From the NCBI GenBank assembly GCA_017562135.1, contig QEYB01000266.1, positions 62,001 to 126,000 of the forward strand: DNA of 64,000 nucleotides, given 5' to 3'. This stretch comes from Dipylidium caninum (lineage: Eukaryota; Platyhelminthes; Cestoda; Cyclophyllidea; Dipylidiidae). Positions 45,247 to 56,900 of this stretch are shown here, piece by piece; the first letter of the stretch is position 1, and the number at the start of each line of letters is the position of its first letter. Position numbers and translations under genes: made by a program. Under the pieces are notes generated by a model. It was not told the DNA's origin, ran no database searches, and saw only the letters and a program-made list of their open reading frames with translations.

Positions 45247-48200
45247 TCAGGCTCCGTCGTAGGCCTCGCGTACTTGTCGACACGTGACGAAGTTGCGATC
45301 GTTGAAGACAGCTCGGAGACCGATGTTCCCAGGCTCGTGGTCGACCGGTCTGAAGGAGGTGGTGGCCATACGCTCCTCCGTCTCGTATTTGGTGGAGGTG
45401 CCCCGTGGCAGGGGATAGGGGTAGACAGCGTTGCGCATAAGCCTCGGGAAGTACTGTTCCATTAAACTAATGGCGTTAGCTATATGCACGTAAGACGGTC
45501 CAGTAATTGTCAGTCGGCGTCGTGGCAGCCCACGAAAACAGTTTTCCACTCCAGTCAGCTCGCCTAAATCAATTTTGCATCCGGTTGTGAGTTCCACTTT
45601 GCTCAGCCGCCTATCCTTGCTGTTAAGAATGCAGAGGCGCATGCGCTCCTCCTCGTCCCCCGACGTCTCCAGCAGCGCCTTCTCGATGCACCGACGTGTC
45701 TCGAAGGGTAGCAGTTCTTTATCCACCTTTTTAAAACAGCAATACAACCGACCGTTTACCCGAAGTGCACAGCGATGTGTAAAGGAGACCGACTGCAAAT
45801 TAAACTGATCGCCAGTGGATCGAATTTAAAGTTAAATAGTTACGGCGTAAGAGCAGAACATCCTAATGCCATCACTACTAAATTCGCCTCCACCTTACGT
45901 CTCATGGTAGAAACTCCGGTTATGGTAACAGTGCACGAAGTTCGAGTCCCATTATACTCAGACGAGAGCAAAACCTCTTCTCGTGCTTGAAGCAAGCATT
46001 CGTCGAACACTTCCCCCAACGGAAATGGTAAGCGTTTGCCTCGAAGTCTTGCAAATAGCACGTGCTTTGAGACGTTATTTGCCGGTGGTGAATCGTAGCA
46101 GTGGGAGTGAAGGAACCAGTAAATATGTTAGCTATACTAAGTTCAAAAAAAGTGTTTCAACCGAACATTAGCGAGTTTAACGTAAATACGGCTACAGGAT
46201 TTCAAGTATGCTGCTAAATATGAAGCGGTCCGATGAACTTTACGCATATTATTATTGAGATTCCTACCACAAAGTGGAAAAGTGTTAGGGATTAAATAGG
46301 CGCCTCGAATACTCACGTCTCTTTGGTGCAGAAATACATAGACGTAGTAGTAGACGGCTTCTCTGTCGAGCATTTCCAGCGCCTTCACCAAGTCGATATA
46401 ACCGTATTGAGAGCTCTCCATCCGTGACAATCGCTCCGAGAGAGTCAAAGATCCCACTCCGCTCTTTTCATTCCTCTTCTCCCTGCCCGACAACGTCTCG
46501 TCAATGGAAGAACGATTTGGCTGCGGGGCCTCATGGGTTACGGCACCTACAGGGTGCCTGAAAGACCCTGTCCTACCAGTGTGTCCTTTAGGATTCGGTC
46601 TACGGGTATCTGCCGCAGCCTTTCCATGGGGAACAGAATGAACCACGCGTTGGCTACGAGTCAGGCTGCCTAATTTAACATCGCCGAGTTTACTCCCCTC
46701 AACACCCCTGAGTCTTTTGAGTCCTCCTTTCTCGTCTGCATCGAGCGTTCCTTCTGATCCATCAGATTCAGAAGAAATATCTTCTTCAACTGAGTGTGGA
46801 TCCACCCTTGTCTTATGCGTTTTTTGATGTTTTTTTCTTCTACTACGCGAATCATTAAGTCCAGCCACTTCGTTATCCGGACATATGCTTGTTTGTAACC
46901 CTTCCATTCCTGAGATCTTCGCCCTATCGTTACTGCCTATGCACAAATCGGCAGACCGGATTCCACTACCACTTTCTGGGTCTCCTTCATCCAAAGGTGT
47001 TTGTTCGGCATGATTCGAGACGCTGGAACTGCCAAATAGTGCGTTGCTGTCCTTCTTGTCTTCACGTGAGCCAACTACGTCCGTGGCTTTTGCTTCTCGA
47101 CCGGCACCAACCGAAATGATATTCACTCTTCCGTCGTCCACAGTTTTAGTCCTCCTCGGACTAAGTAACAACTTCTCGTTGGGCTCATTTACACTTAAGA
47201 GATTAGAAGTTTTTCGCGTTGTATTTCTACCGTTATCGGAAACAACATTTGGCCCATTATGCGGGGTGATGGACTTCTCCCACGAAAGAGTCGGATCATT
47301 ATCTTGAGCACTCGTTTGTGGAATGGTACTACGCTTCTTCGAACCACCTGTACTACCCCCTTTCTTGAATTTTCCACGGGAAGCAGAATAAATTTTACGT
47401 CGTGCGCCTTTCTTTGGATCACTTATAAGTTTCACCACTGATTTGTTTGTCGACTTTTCGGGTGTAGTAGACAGACCTCCCTGTGGAGAGCGGTTATCTG
47501 AATCAGTTCTAGTTGGCGATGCGACAGGATCTCGACTCCCCAAATAGTCGCTTTTATATATTCTCGACTCATTAGAAGCCCCCTCTTCAGAAGGAAGGGA
47601 ACTCAGAATTTGAGAGTGCTTCAATGAGTGGATTTCACCAAGAGATGAGAGACCCTTTCCTATCTTGTCGTCTTCACGCAGGGATCCTCTCGAACCACTA
47701 AAACCTTCGTCGTAATCAAACGGACTCGGGTCTGGAAGGCGACTCGATGAGTCGACTTTACCGAGGGATGAGAGGCTCTTTCCTTTCCTGTTATTTTCGC
47801 GTAGAGACCCTCTTGAACCACTAAAGACATTTGCGTCAGAAACAGACGGACTCGGGTCTTGAGAGCGCTTTGACGAATCAGTTTTACTGAGAGGCGAAAG
47901 CCCCTTTCCTTTTCTGCCGTCTTCACGCGGGGAACGTTTTGAATCACTAAGGACTCTTTCATCATAATCAGTCTGACTGGGGTCTTGTGAACGTTTCAAC
48001 GAGCCAGCTTTACGGAGAGGTGAGAGGCTCTTTCTTTCCTGTTATTTTCGCGTAGAGACCCTCTTGAACTACTAGAGGCTTTGACGTCTGAAACAGACGG
48101 ACTCTGGTCGTGGGAGCGCTTCAACGAGTCAGCTTTACCGGGAGGCGAGAGGCCCTTCCCTTTCCTGTCGTCTTCACGTAGGGATCGGCTTGAATCATGA

Positions 48201-49277
48201 AAGACTCTTTCATCATAATCAGTCGGACTGGGGTCTTGAGAACGTTTCAACGAGTCGATTTGACGGAGAGGTGAGAGTGTTTTTTCCATTCCTACTACTT
48301 TCAGGCAGAGAACCTCTTGAATCACTAAAGACTCTTTCATCATAATCAGTCGGGCTGGGGTCCTGAGAACGTTTCAGCTTTACCGGGAGGCAGGCGAGTC
48401 GGCTTTTGAGAGGCTTTTTCTTTTCCTGCTATTTTCGCGTAGAGACCCTCTTGAACTACCAGAGGCTTTGACGTCAGAAAATGGACGGACTAGGGTCTTG
48501 AGAACGTTTTAAAGAGTCAGCTTTACCGGGAGGCGAGAGGCCCTTCCCTTTCCTGTTGCCTTCACGTAGGGATCCGCTTGAATCATGAAAGACTCTTTCA
48601 TCATAATCAGTCTGACTGGGGTCTTGTGAACGTTTCAACGAGTCGACTTGACGGAGAGGTGAGAGAGTGTTTCCATTCCTGCTACTTTCTGGCAGAGACC
48701 CTCTTGAATCACTAAAGGCTTTATCTTCAGAAAGCGACGAGATCGGGTCTTGAGAGCGCTTCAACGAGTCAGCTTTACCGAGAGGTGAGAGAATCTTTCC
48801 TGTCCTGTTATTTTCGTGCAAGGACCCTCTCGAATCACTAAAAACCTTTTCGTCGGAAGTTGAGGGACTTAGTTGTGGTGAGCGTTTTCGCATGCCACTC
48901 CTATTAAGTTTTTGGTTAGAACCCATCTTCTTGAACTTGGTACTTTCAAGTCCGAAACTCCTATTTTCACTTGATGACCTTTCGTCTGAGGACGACTTAA
49001 CATTTTGTCGATTTCTCCTTCTCCCGTCATCATTAGTCTGCCCGATGGTATAAATGGACCTTTTGCTTGAATCTTTATCGGATCTTTCAGGGTCAGATTT
49101 ATCGAAACCGGTGGTACAACTTTGCTTGCATGCGGAACCAGGGACCCCCTTAACAATTGGACATACTGGGACACCGGATAACCGCGGACAATAAGGATTA
49201 CACACGACTTGTATAGATTGAGGCCTCACCGAGCCACACACTTTTGTACGGAGGGTTGTTTTTTTGCATACACTCAT
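45247..49277 (-). CDS. Repeat-rich protein with Cys-rich N-terminus and KH-like C-terminus, frame-broken
   Basis: The start ATG at 49277 opens MSVCKKTTLRTKVCGS and a short Cys/Pro-rich segment (VCNPYCPRLSGVPVCPIV). Then come Ser/Arg/Lys-rich low-complexity sequence and about ten 42-residue repeats (47.6-48.9 kb). A further polar region leads to a conserved-looking block RLSRMESSQYGYIDLVKALEML. That exon ends at 46317 and joins in phase to 46064 (HVLFARLRGKRLPFPLG). The last exon, about 45791-45247, has GLPRRRLTITGPSYVHIANAISLMEQYF, quoted here in parts as GLPRRRLTITGP and SYVHIANAISLMEQYF, resembling a KH RNA-binding domain. The donor between the last two exons is uncertain; GTAGTG at about 45880 gives the right phase. 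Within the repeats, the reading frame changes at several small indels. The gene may therefore be an allele with real frameshifts, a pseudogene, or misassembled in the repeat. Likely a rapidly evolving RNA-associated or germline-type protein, which is inference. Confidence 0.6.
47580..48900 (-). repeat. Tandem array of about ten 126-bp coding repeats
   Basis: Each 42-residue unit begins SLKRSQDPSP and continues with an acidic DYDERVF or SVSD block, a GSLRE block, a basic RKGKG block and LSPLGKAD. Unit starts near 48755, 48629, 48503, 48240 and 48116 are spaced at 124-126 bp or multiples. Two unit types alternate (TDYDERVF and SVSDVK), and a three-unit block appears duplicated, so there is higher-order structure. 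Differences include an 8-bp loss near 48378, an insertion near 48390-48405, and one-base indels near 48480, 48290 and 48030. Confidence 0.85.
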
Positions 49278-49682
49278 TATGACCTCCAAACCCGGTTGTG
49301 CAACAATCAATCCCCCTCAGGGTCACGTGCCACTCTGGTCACCTGATGGGTCTGACGGCAGGCCGGTGGCACCTCGAGCAGTCGCTGATCCGTGAATGTT
49401 CTTCCCAAGTGTTCAATGATTATGTCAATCGGGTTCGGCGTATTCGCCCCGGAGCCAGAATGTACTACAGCTGTAGTAAGCTAAGCAGTGCATACTCCTC
49501 TGTCAGGGAGACGGAGTCGGCTGATTCCCAACAGGGAAATGAAAGCCTTCGAATAGGCGAAGGATGATACTAATGAATCGAAATTTAGTGAAATGTTCAT
49601 TCATCTAGCCGTGGGAAAGCATGAACCCCACTTAGGAATAAAAGAAATTTGTATACTTCTGGGGCCTCTCCTTCTTTATTTT

Positions 49683-51946
49683 CTATCCCTTCACCCATAT
49701 GCTTGAAAAACTCGCGATAGATGCTGTAGTTTGCAGGGTGTGGATGCCATTTTCATCATTAAATGGTACAGAGCGGTTTAGGACTCGTTGAGGTCGTACG
49801 ATCTCTGAGGGGCGGAGGTCATTAAATAACGTAGTGAGTCCATGATACACATCGGTTGGGCGTTTAGATTTATTCAACCGTTCGCTGGCATTCCAAAGCT
49901 GGCCTAGAATCAATAGTTAGCCGTGACAGCTGGAGATAGTCATTAAGTACGGAGAGCGGTGGCTAAAAATCCCGCGTTAACCAGCGGCCAATTAAAATAA
50001 TTACAGATTAATCATACTCGATTAGATTACCTGTACATATACACTGCATAAATTCAATGTATTCGTCAATTTATAAAATGTGTCGTTCGCAATTAAACGG
50101 TATTATTTAGAAATTCATTTTTATGTGTGGCCTAAGACTTTCAGAGTTCTTCGGTCCACTAAGTACAGGAACATCTGATCCACTTAACTGATTTTTATAG
50201 TAAAGTTTTAATGATTACCTGTTTCCGTCTCATAACTTTTCTCTGGGAGAACGAGTAGGCAGATGAATTACTTATAAATATAGACAGTTGTTCTCATTTG
50301 AGGTTAACCCTCTAAATTAGCGGTGTAGCACTCGACATGTAGTTTATTCTTAATTTCTACCTCTACTTATCATCTTGTCCTTATTGACCATGGAAAAATT
50401 AAAATCGACAGCCGCATTTTCAATCATATAATGTAATTTAGACACGGAGAGTAGATACAGAGAAGTGATTGACCTCTTGTCATGAGCATTGTCTATTGTG
50501 TGCCATTCCACCCTAGTGTAGCCTTATCGTCTGTCTCACGAGTAACTCATTTTTCCCTTATGACATAATCTATTTTAGGTTCTTGTTTTAGTCCTCTTTC
50601 TGTGAGTCCATTTTTAGTTTTTTTGCGAAGTTCCTCAGTTATGAATCTCCGATCGTATTTTCTAATAGACCAATAACCAATAGACCTTTTCATTTTTTGC
50701 CCTTTAAACTACTTCACGCACATTTTGTATTTGATCTAGATTAACAGTCCATGAATCTCATAACATGTCTCAGCATTAAAAGTTTAAACATGATGCAACC
50801 ACACCACTTAGGTCTTTTCACTCCTCACCATTTTTGATTTACAAAGTCAAAGCCACTTTCTTGGAAACATACACAAAAAAGATTAATATGTAACCTTCAC
50901 ACCACTTAGATGATTTGTCGCTGTGTCCATTAGCGTGGAGGACGTCCGCACTAACCGTTGGAGTCATCATTTTCTTGAGTCACGAATGAAAGGAGATCTC
51001 TCCTGGTAGTTTTCTCATCCCTTTCGGCACCTTATGTGTATAACTTTTGTCCAATCTGGTATGAAATGCAGTGTTTTCGATAACGTGGTTGCAGAATTTT
51101 CCGCGCACATTGACATTTCTATGTTCCCTCGATGACCGGAGCCATTGTCCATTGTGTAATAACAGGAACGTGGAATTGTATCTGTTTACCAACGCACGCA
51201 GGATTGGAACAGTGAACGTTTACACTTCAAATTAGCACCCGTTTTAATTACTATTGGGGGTCAATTGTAGTGCCTATCTCACCACGCTGTAACCGCGCCT
51301 TTTCCTCTTGGGCATATGATTTTCAAACTTACATTTGCTCCCTTCCCAAAATGTTTTACTCGGGGACTGCACTAAGTGTGGTAATTTCATTACACCAGAC
51401 TATAATCTAGGCGGCCCCTATTTATTGCAACTGCGGCGTCGAAACTGACATTTACTCAAGCATTTTGTAATCACCGTTTTTGTTTCCGACAAAATTGGTT
51501 ACCGCATGCAGTTCCTCAAGAGTGCAGAGTATGAAGGTAACACTAACCAGAATCGACCGATGTGTGGATTTTGACTTTGACGAAATGCTAGCGACAGAAG
51601 TTGACACGGAGTTTTCCTTCGCCGTCTATGTCAGCGGTCGCCCCAAATTTAGATCCCAAATTAAATAGATCTGCGATTGGATGAAATAGGCACTCATAAA
51701 AGGCCATGTGGCATAACATAATACGCTAAATGGAATACGGTTCACCTTTGAGTTCTCTTAATAAGGCGATACGTGTTGGTTTGCAAGTGCAGATAATTGC
51801 AAAATTCGTCCTTCATTGAAAGACGGTCGTGGAAGCTCCGTGTTCTTATCCTTCAGCTTTGCATCACCTTGAATTATATAGAAACCTCGTTCAAAGAGTT
51901 TAAAGGCTTCCAGAGGTTCCAAGATAGCTTCACCATTGATTTTCAT
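49683..51946 (-). CDS. Tentative two-exon gene, 99 residues, function unknown
   Basis: Exon 51868-51946 starts with ATG (MKINGEAILEPLEAFKLF) and ends CAAG before GTGATG. Exon 49683-49903 follows an acceptor CTAG and reads QLWNASERLNKSK, then LTTLFNDLRPSEIVRPQRVL and ends SSIWVKG at a TAG. The phases match (one base plus two). The product is polar with no membrane segment or recognised domain. The intron is about 2 kb, unusually large compared with the left part of the window, and the donor is not strong, so the two exons may belong to different genes. The alternative for exon 1 is a read-through frame to a stop at 51758. Confidence 0.35.
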
Positions 51947-53902
51947 TTATCATTTTTATGCCCAATTGGTGTAATTTTGCCCACAGCCACTTTCCAGCCG
52001 ACTAAGCTCTGACACGCTGAGCAGTGCATATAAATTAGACGAAAGATTGAGTATTATTTGCAGGCGCCAAATGTGTCGTTATCGCTGGTAGAACATCAAG
52101 TCAGTCAAACTCACCTGTGTGCTCAAGTAAATGACTGATAACGGCCCAGCATTCTCCCCCTCCCCACCTCTGTGAAAGACATTACTTTTGTCTCAGCAAA
52201 TTGTCCATGGCTATATCCATTCCCCCTAAAAGAAGTATCCTTGAGGTTCCTTACTATTTGATGCTATTTCCTCCCGTCTTTTAGCATTACCACCAAATGT
52301 AGGCGAAGTAACACACCGTACTTGGATAAGGGCTCATTCACATCATCTTTTTTAGTTCCTAAAGGCTAATCTTTTCTTCCTAAACTTGAAATACCGAGTA
52401 CTTGGTGCTTTGATAAAAAATTATACCAGTCCTTCACGCTCTCCGCCATGCTTGAATTGCGAAACACTGTGATTTCACTTTTTCAACGGCAAATTACAGT
52501 CCTTATGGTCATATACTACGAACATTCTCTGTTCCCTCACATCCCACTTCATAGAGGATGTTAAATAGCAGACGATTGGGGAGGAATTATGTCCGTGAAA
52601 TAATAAATGTAGGAAATTTCATAGAGAGAATCCTATGACAATGACTATAGGGTCAGAGAAATTCATGTAGGCTGTGTATTTTAATATAAGCCATGTCTTT
52701 TCTCTTATTAACTTATCGGAATTTGGGCAGCTCAAATTGCTTGTGAAATTCTCGGCAAGTTAAGTCATAATGTCAAAATGGTTTATTAGGCGCGGAGGAA
52801 GTGGGCGTCAGCCGGAGTCCAGGCTATTTTGTGTGAGCAGTGGACTGCAGAGTGTGGAGCCCGCAGCCATAGAAACCTTTTTAATGTATGGCGGTATACT
52901 CGATGTCATATGCTGTCATGGGAAAGTCCTCGCATCAAGGAGAGCTTTTTTGCATTATCAAATTAGCGTCAAAACTCATACTTTCAGATGAAACGGACAA
53001 AAGGTGTGGTTTCAACCTCTACTCACACTCAAATTGAAGTTTTTTTTCTACGGTAGAAGCTATGCCAAAACAATACATCTATGAGAGTTATCTTCGGTGA
53101 AGACCTTTAGAGAGAAACAAGGACTATTAGGTTGACCCATATTACTGCTCAATATAAAAGGTCACGGTAACAGGATATCGATGTCTCGTACTAAATGCCT
53201 TGGGGTGGGTTTAATTGAACGGATTCAAGGTTACCGTGGACAGGAGGCGGAAAGAAAAATTTTGTTAGATTAATTGGTATTAGTGTACTTTACGCTGGTC
53301 GTAATGTGGTTACGCTTTCGACATCCGGAGCAAATGGATACCTCAGCAGTATTTTTGTCACTTCCGTTTTTCGTAATCAAAAGCGTCGTAATCCTGTTAC
53401 CAGTCTAAAACGTAAACATTCATGTTTTATAAAATTAAATAAAGGAAGCAAGATTGGGTCAAGTCATGGCAGTGTTTGACGTTCATGTTATTATTGTTTA
53501 AATGCATGGGAAACTGATGGGACTTCTTAAATTACTGAGTTCGTGTCGCTCCTAAGCGTTGGTGGATTACCTGTTTGCCGTTTTTGACATCGCGTTGAGG
53601 CTACTTTATATTTTTTTGAATAGCACATTTATTGTTCCAGGCCCCTAAATTTCCAGTTATAAATCACTATTATAGCCCCTCTGTCAATAAATGCAGCACT
53701 TGTTTCTTTTAATTTCACTTTCGTCGTCCTGTCGAATAGCATCTTAATGTTTAGGTGCTGATTCAAAAAATTGTCGAATGTTCTTAAAGTATGCACACTA
53801 TACCTTCGATTTTTGCGTTTGACCCATACGTGAGTCTAATCCACGGCTAAAACTGCTTGCGTGTAGAACCTTTCATTAGACGGAATTGAAAGATGTTTCG
53901 AA
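51947..53902. other. Intergenic, no gene seen
   Basis: AT-rich DNA with only short unsupported frames (one plus-strand frame at 52770-52991 starts with ATG but shows no motif). It should include the promoter of the seven-exon orphan downstream. Confidence 0.5.
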
Positions 53903-56900
53903 ATGAACAAGGCTGAAAATTATGCGCTGAAGGCGGGTGAGCATATGTCACGCGATAGCTATTTCATGTTTTGGATATTTGGAGAAGACACGTGCCCGGA
54001 AATGCAAATGGCCCTTAAGAAGGCCAAAAAAGGTATGTGGACCCATAGACATATCGCCTCCGTAGATTACGGTCATTTATGGCCTCAAGAATGTTCAGAG
54101 GGCAGTATGGCAGAGTTGATTTTTCAAATTGTCGCTTTAGAGAAGCTCATTTGGGTATGGTTGACTGAACATTACAACGCTATAATTTCTTAGGAGATAT
54201 CAGAGGACAATAACAAATTAAAGGATGAAAATACACGTCTTACCAGGTCCGTCGAATACTTTTATGCTAATGATACTAAGTATTAGTTTACAACCAAGCG
54301 GACCCGCTTGTTTTATCTAATTGATCATAAGCTATCCTCTAATTTTCCTGAACTGTGTTTGCTTAGGTCTTTTTTCTAGGAAGCAGTGATTTGACTTAAA
54401 TGCCTTTTCAGCCTGAAATTTTTAGAATGGAAGCCTTTTTTTGCCTTTCACCTAAATGTCATAATCTCGAGTATTCCGATTACTCGAGCCATAAAATTTT
54501 TCTTAGCCTTTTGCATAAAGGCCTATCCAAGCCACTTGAAGTTCCTGCAGATGGGCTGGTGGCGACTTTGCCTGAAGTAAGTATGCAATCTGCATACGAT
54601 GAAGCATCGTCACCCTACTACAATCCAGTTCCGGGAATCAATACTATACTTTCCTGTGCTGAAAGAAAGGATCCTATCGACACCGGGGTACATGTTCTTG
54701 TTTTTTACTTCATAATCACAAATTATTCCTTATTTTACTGTTTCTTTTCAAATTCTCTTTGCTATTCCTCCAGGCAGTAGTTCAAATTTTTGCTTTACTT
54801 ATACTTTGGTTTCTCTACATCAACTATTATCTATTTATTTGATTGAACCCTTTACGCCTTTCGTTGCTAGCATCTCTTGCTTACTTTAATTAATAGTATT
54901 TTTATTGGAGACTACTTCACTTGTAAAATTTCTTGAAATTATTATTGACCGAATAAACCATAGACGCCTTATTCTGCTTAGCTTTACCATAATCATTACA
55001 ACTGTATGTGCTTCTTATTGCAAAGTACGGGCTCGTTATTCATTATTGTACTGTCTTAATGATATTCTAATATCTCAACGCCCTGTTATAGATTTATTCG
55101 TTTTCATCATTGTCGTTATCTCGACATTGTATATTCATGGAAATCAGCTGGTTAGCTTTTGAGAAAATGCTTCATGTTTGTATAGTTTCATAATTTTGAG
55201 ACGTCAAATTGTTCTGATTTATGAATATGAACCATTGATTGAATTAAGACACTCTTCGCAATTTATTATGTTACCGCATAGCCAACTCCTACCTTGACTG
55301 TGAATGTGCGCCAGAAGATGGATCAGATAAGGCAGATGTTCTGTGAAGGCGACAGCGAACAACACCAGGAGACATTGAACGCTGCGGTACCTGCAGTGGA
55401 TAAGATGTGCTGTGTTCCCACGGTAAAGCCTTCCTCTCTTTATCCTCAAAAAGACGTTCCCGACGAAATGCATCATGGGCATCGCATGGGTAGGTTGCAA
55501 ACTACTTTTTAAAATTTGGTACTTTCAATACTAATTTGTTTGCCGTTAGAATAATGAATAAATGTGAAGGATTGAACCAAAATTAAGTCAAGATTTGAAT
55601 TTACTTCGGGCATCTGTAATGTCGTGTTAAGTTACTCTTGTAACCTCACCGCACTGATGGTGGTTTGCTCCTAGGGCACTGCTATGGACTATTTATTTTT
55701 TTCCGTTTGTATTACAATTTTTGACACGTAACATATATTTATTCGGCGCGTGTTCGGCTCTCTATATTTATCGCTTAATGTACACATGCTGATGCAACAA
55801 ATTAACTGAAACAAAGTTAATTCACGTTGGTCTTATGTATGAAGTGATAGTGTATCCATGGCTACTGATGAAGTTCATTTACGCCACTGTATCTTATACG
55901 AATTTTAAAAAGGAAATGCTGCGGAAGATGGTTTGAAAACTTTGAAAAGGTGATTTCGGCCTGTATGATACGCCACCTTCTGGGCTACCATATTTGATCG
56001 ACGACGATGTTTTTAAAACGGTATTGAAGCACGGCCCTTTTTGACAACATTAGAGGTCGCAAAAAGGCTTAATTCGACTCAGCAAACTATTTCGGACCAT
56101 ATTTGGAAGACAGAATTAATGTGAAAATATTAAAGATGGGTGCCACATTAATTATCTCAGAAGAATTTGGATGATCAAATCGTCATATGCACGTCTCTTC
56201 TTGCTCGGAAAAAACCGAGTCCTTCTTGAACCGATGGTAACTGAGGATGAAAAGTGGACTAAGAAAAGGGACATATTGTGAATCCGTAAAACTTGGCCTG
56301 TTCACCTTTAAACCAAATTTGTCTTTGACTAAGAGAATGTTGTGGTGTGTAGACTGGGACATTGGAGGACCAACAAGTTATGAGCTTTTAAAACCCAAAG
56401 AAAAGCTTGATCCGGAGAGGTATTGTCGGTAACTGGATAATTTAAAAACGGCAATCCAAGAAAAGAGGCAGGTGACTTTTAACAGAAAAAACACCATGAT
56501 GATGCCAGGCCGCGTGCTGCTTTGGGAACTCGTCAAAACATTGCAGGACGAGGCTGGGAAGTTCTGTCACACCCACCATATTTTCCGAAAATCGCATTCT
56601 TCGACTATCATTCGTTTTTGTTTTTACAAAATCTTTTGAAGTACGAAAAATTCAAAAATGAAGACGATATTAAACAGGCACTGGTTCAGCTTTTGGTATC
56701 AATAGATACGTCACTTCTTAAAAATGGGCTATGCAAATTGTCCTCACGGCGACAAGAAGTCATTAACAATAATGGCAGTTATATCACTTAATAAAGTTTG
56801 TCTACATTAAGGAAAAATGGTTTTATTTTTAAAACTGACGTAAATCTCCAGTAGGCTCGATATAATTGGTCAAGAATTGTCATTTAATGAAAACATCTCT

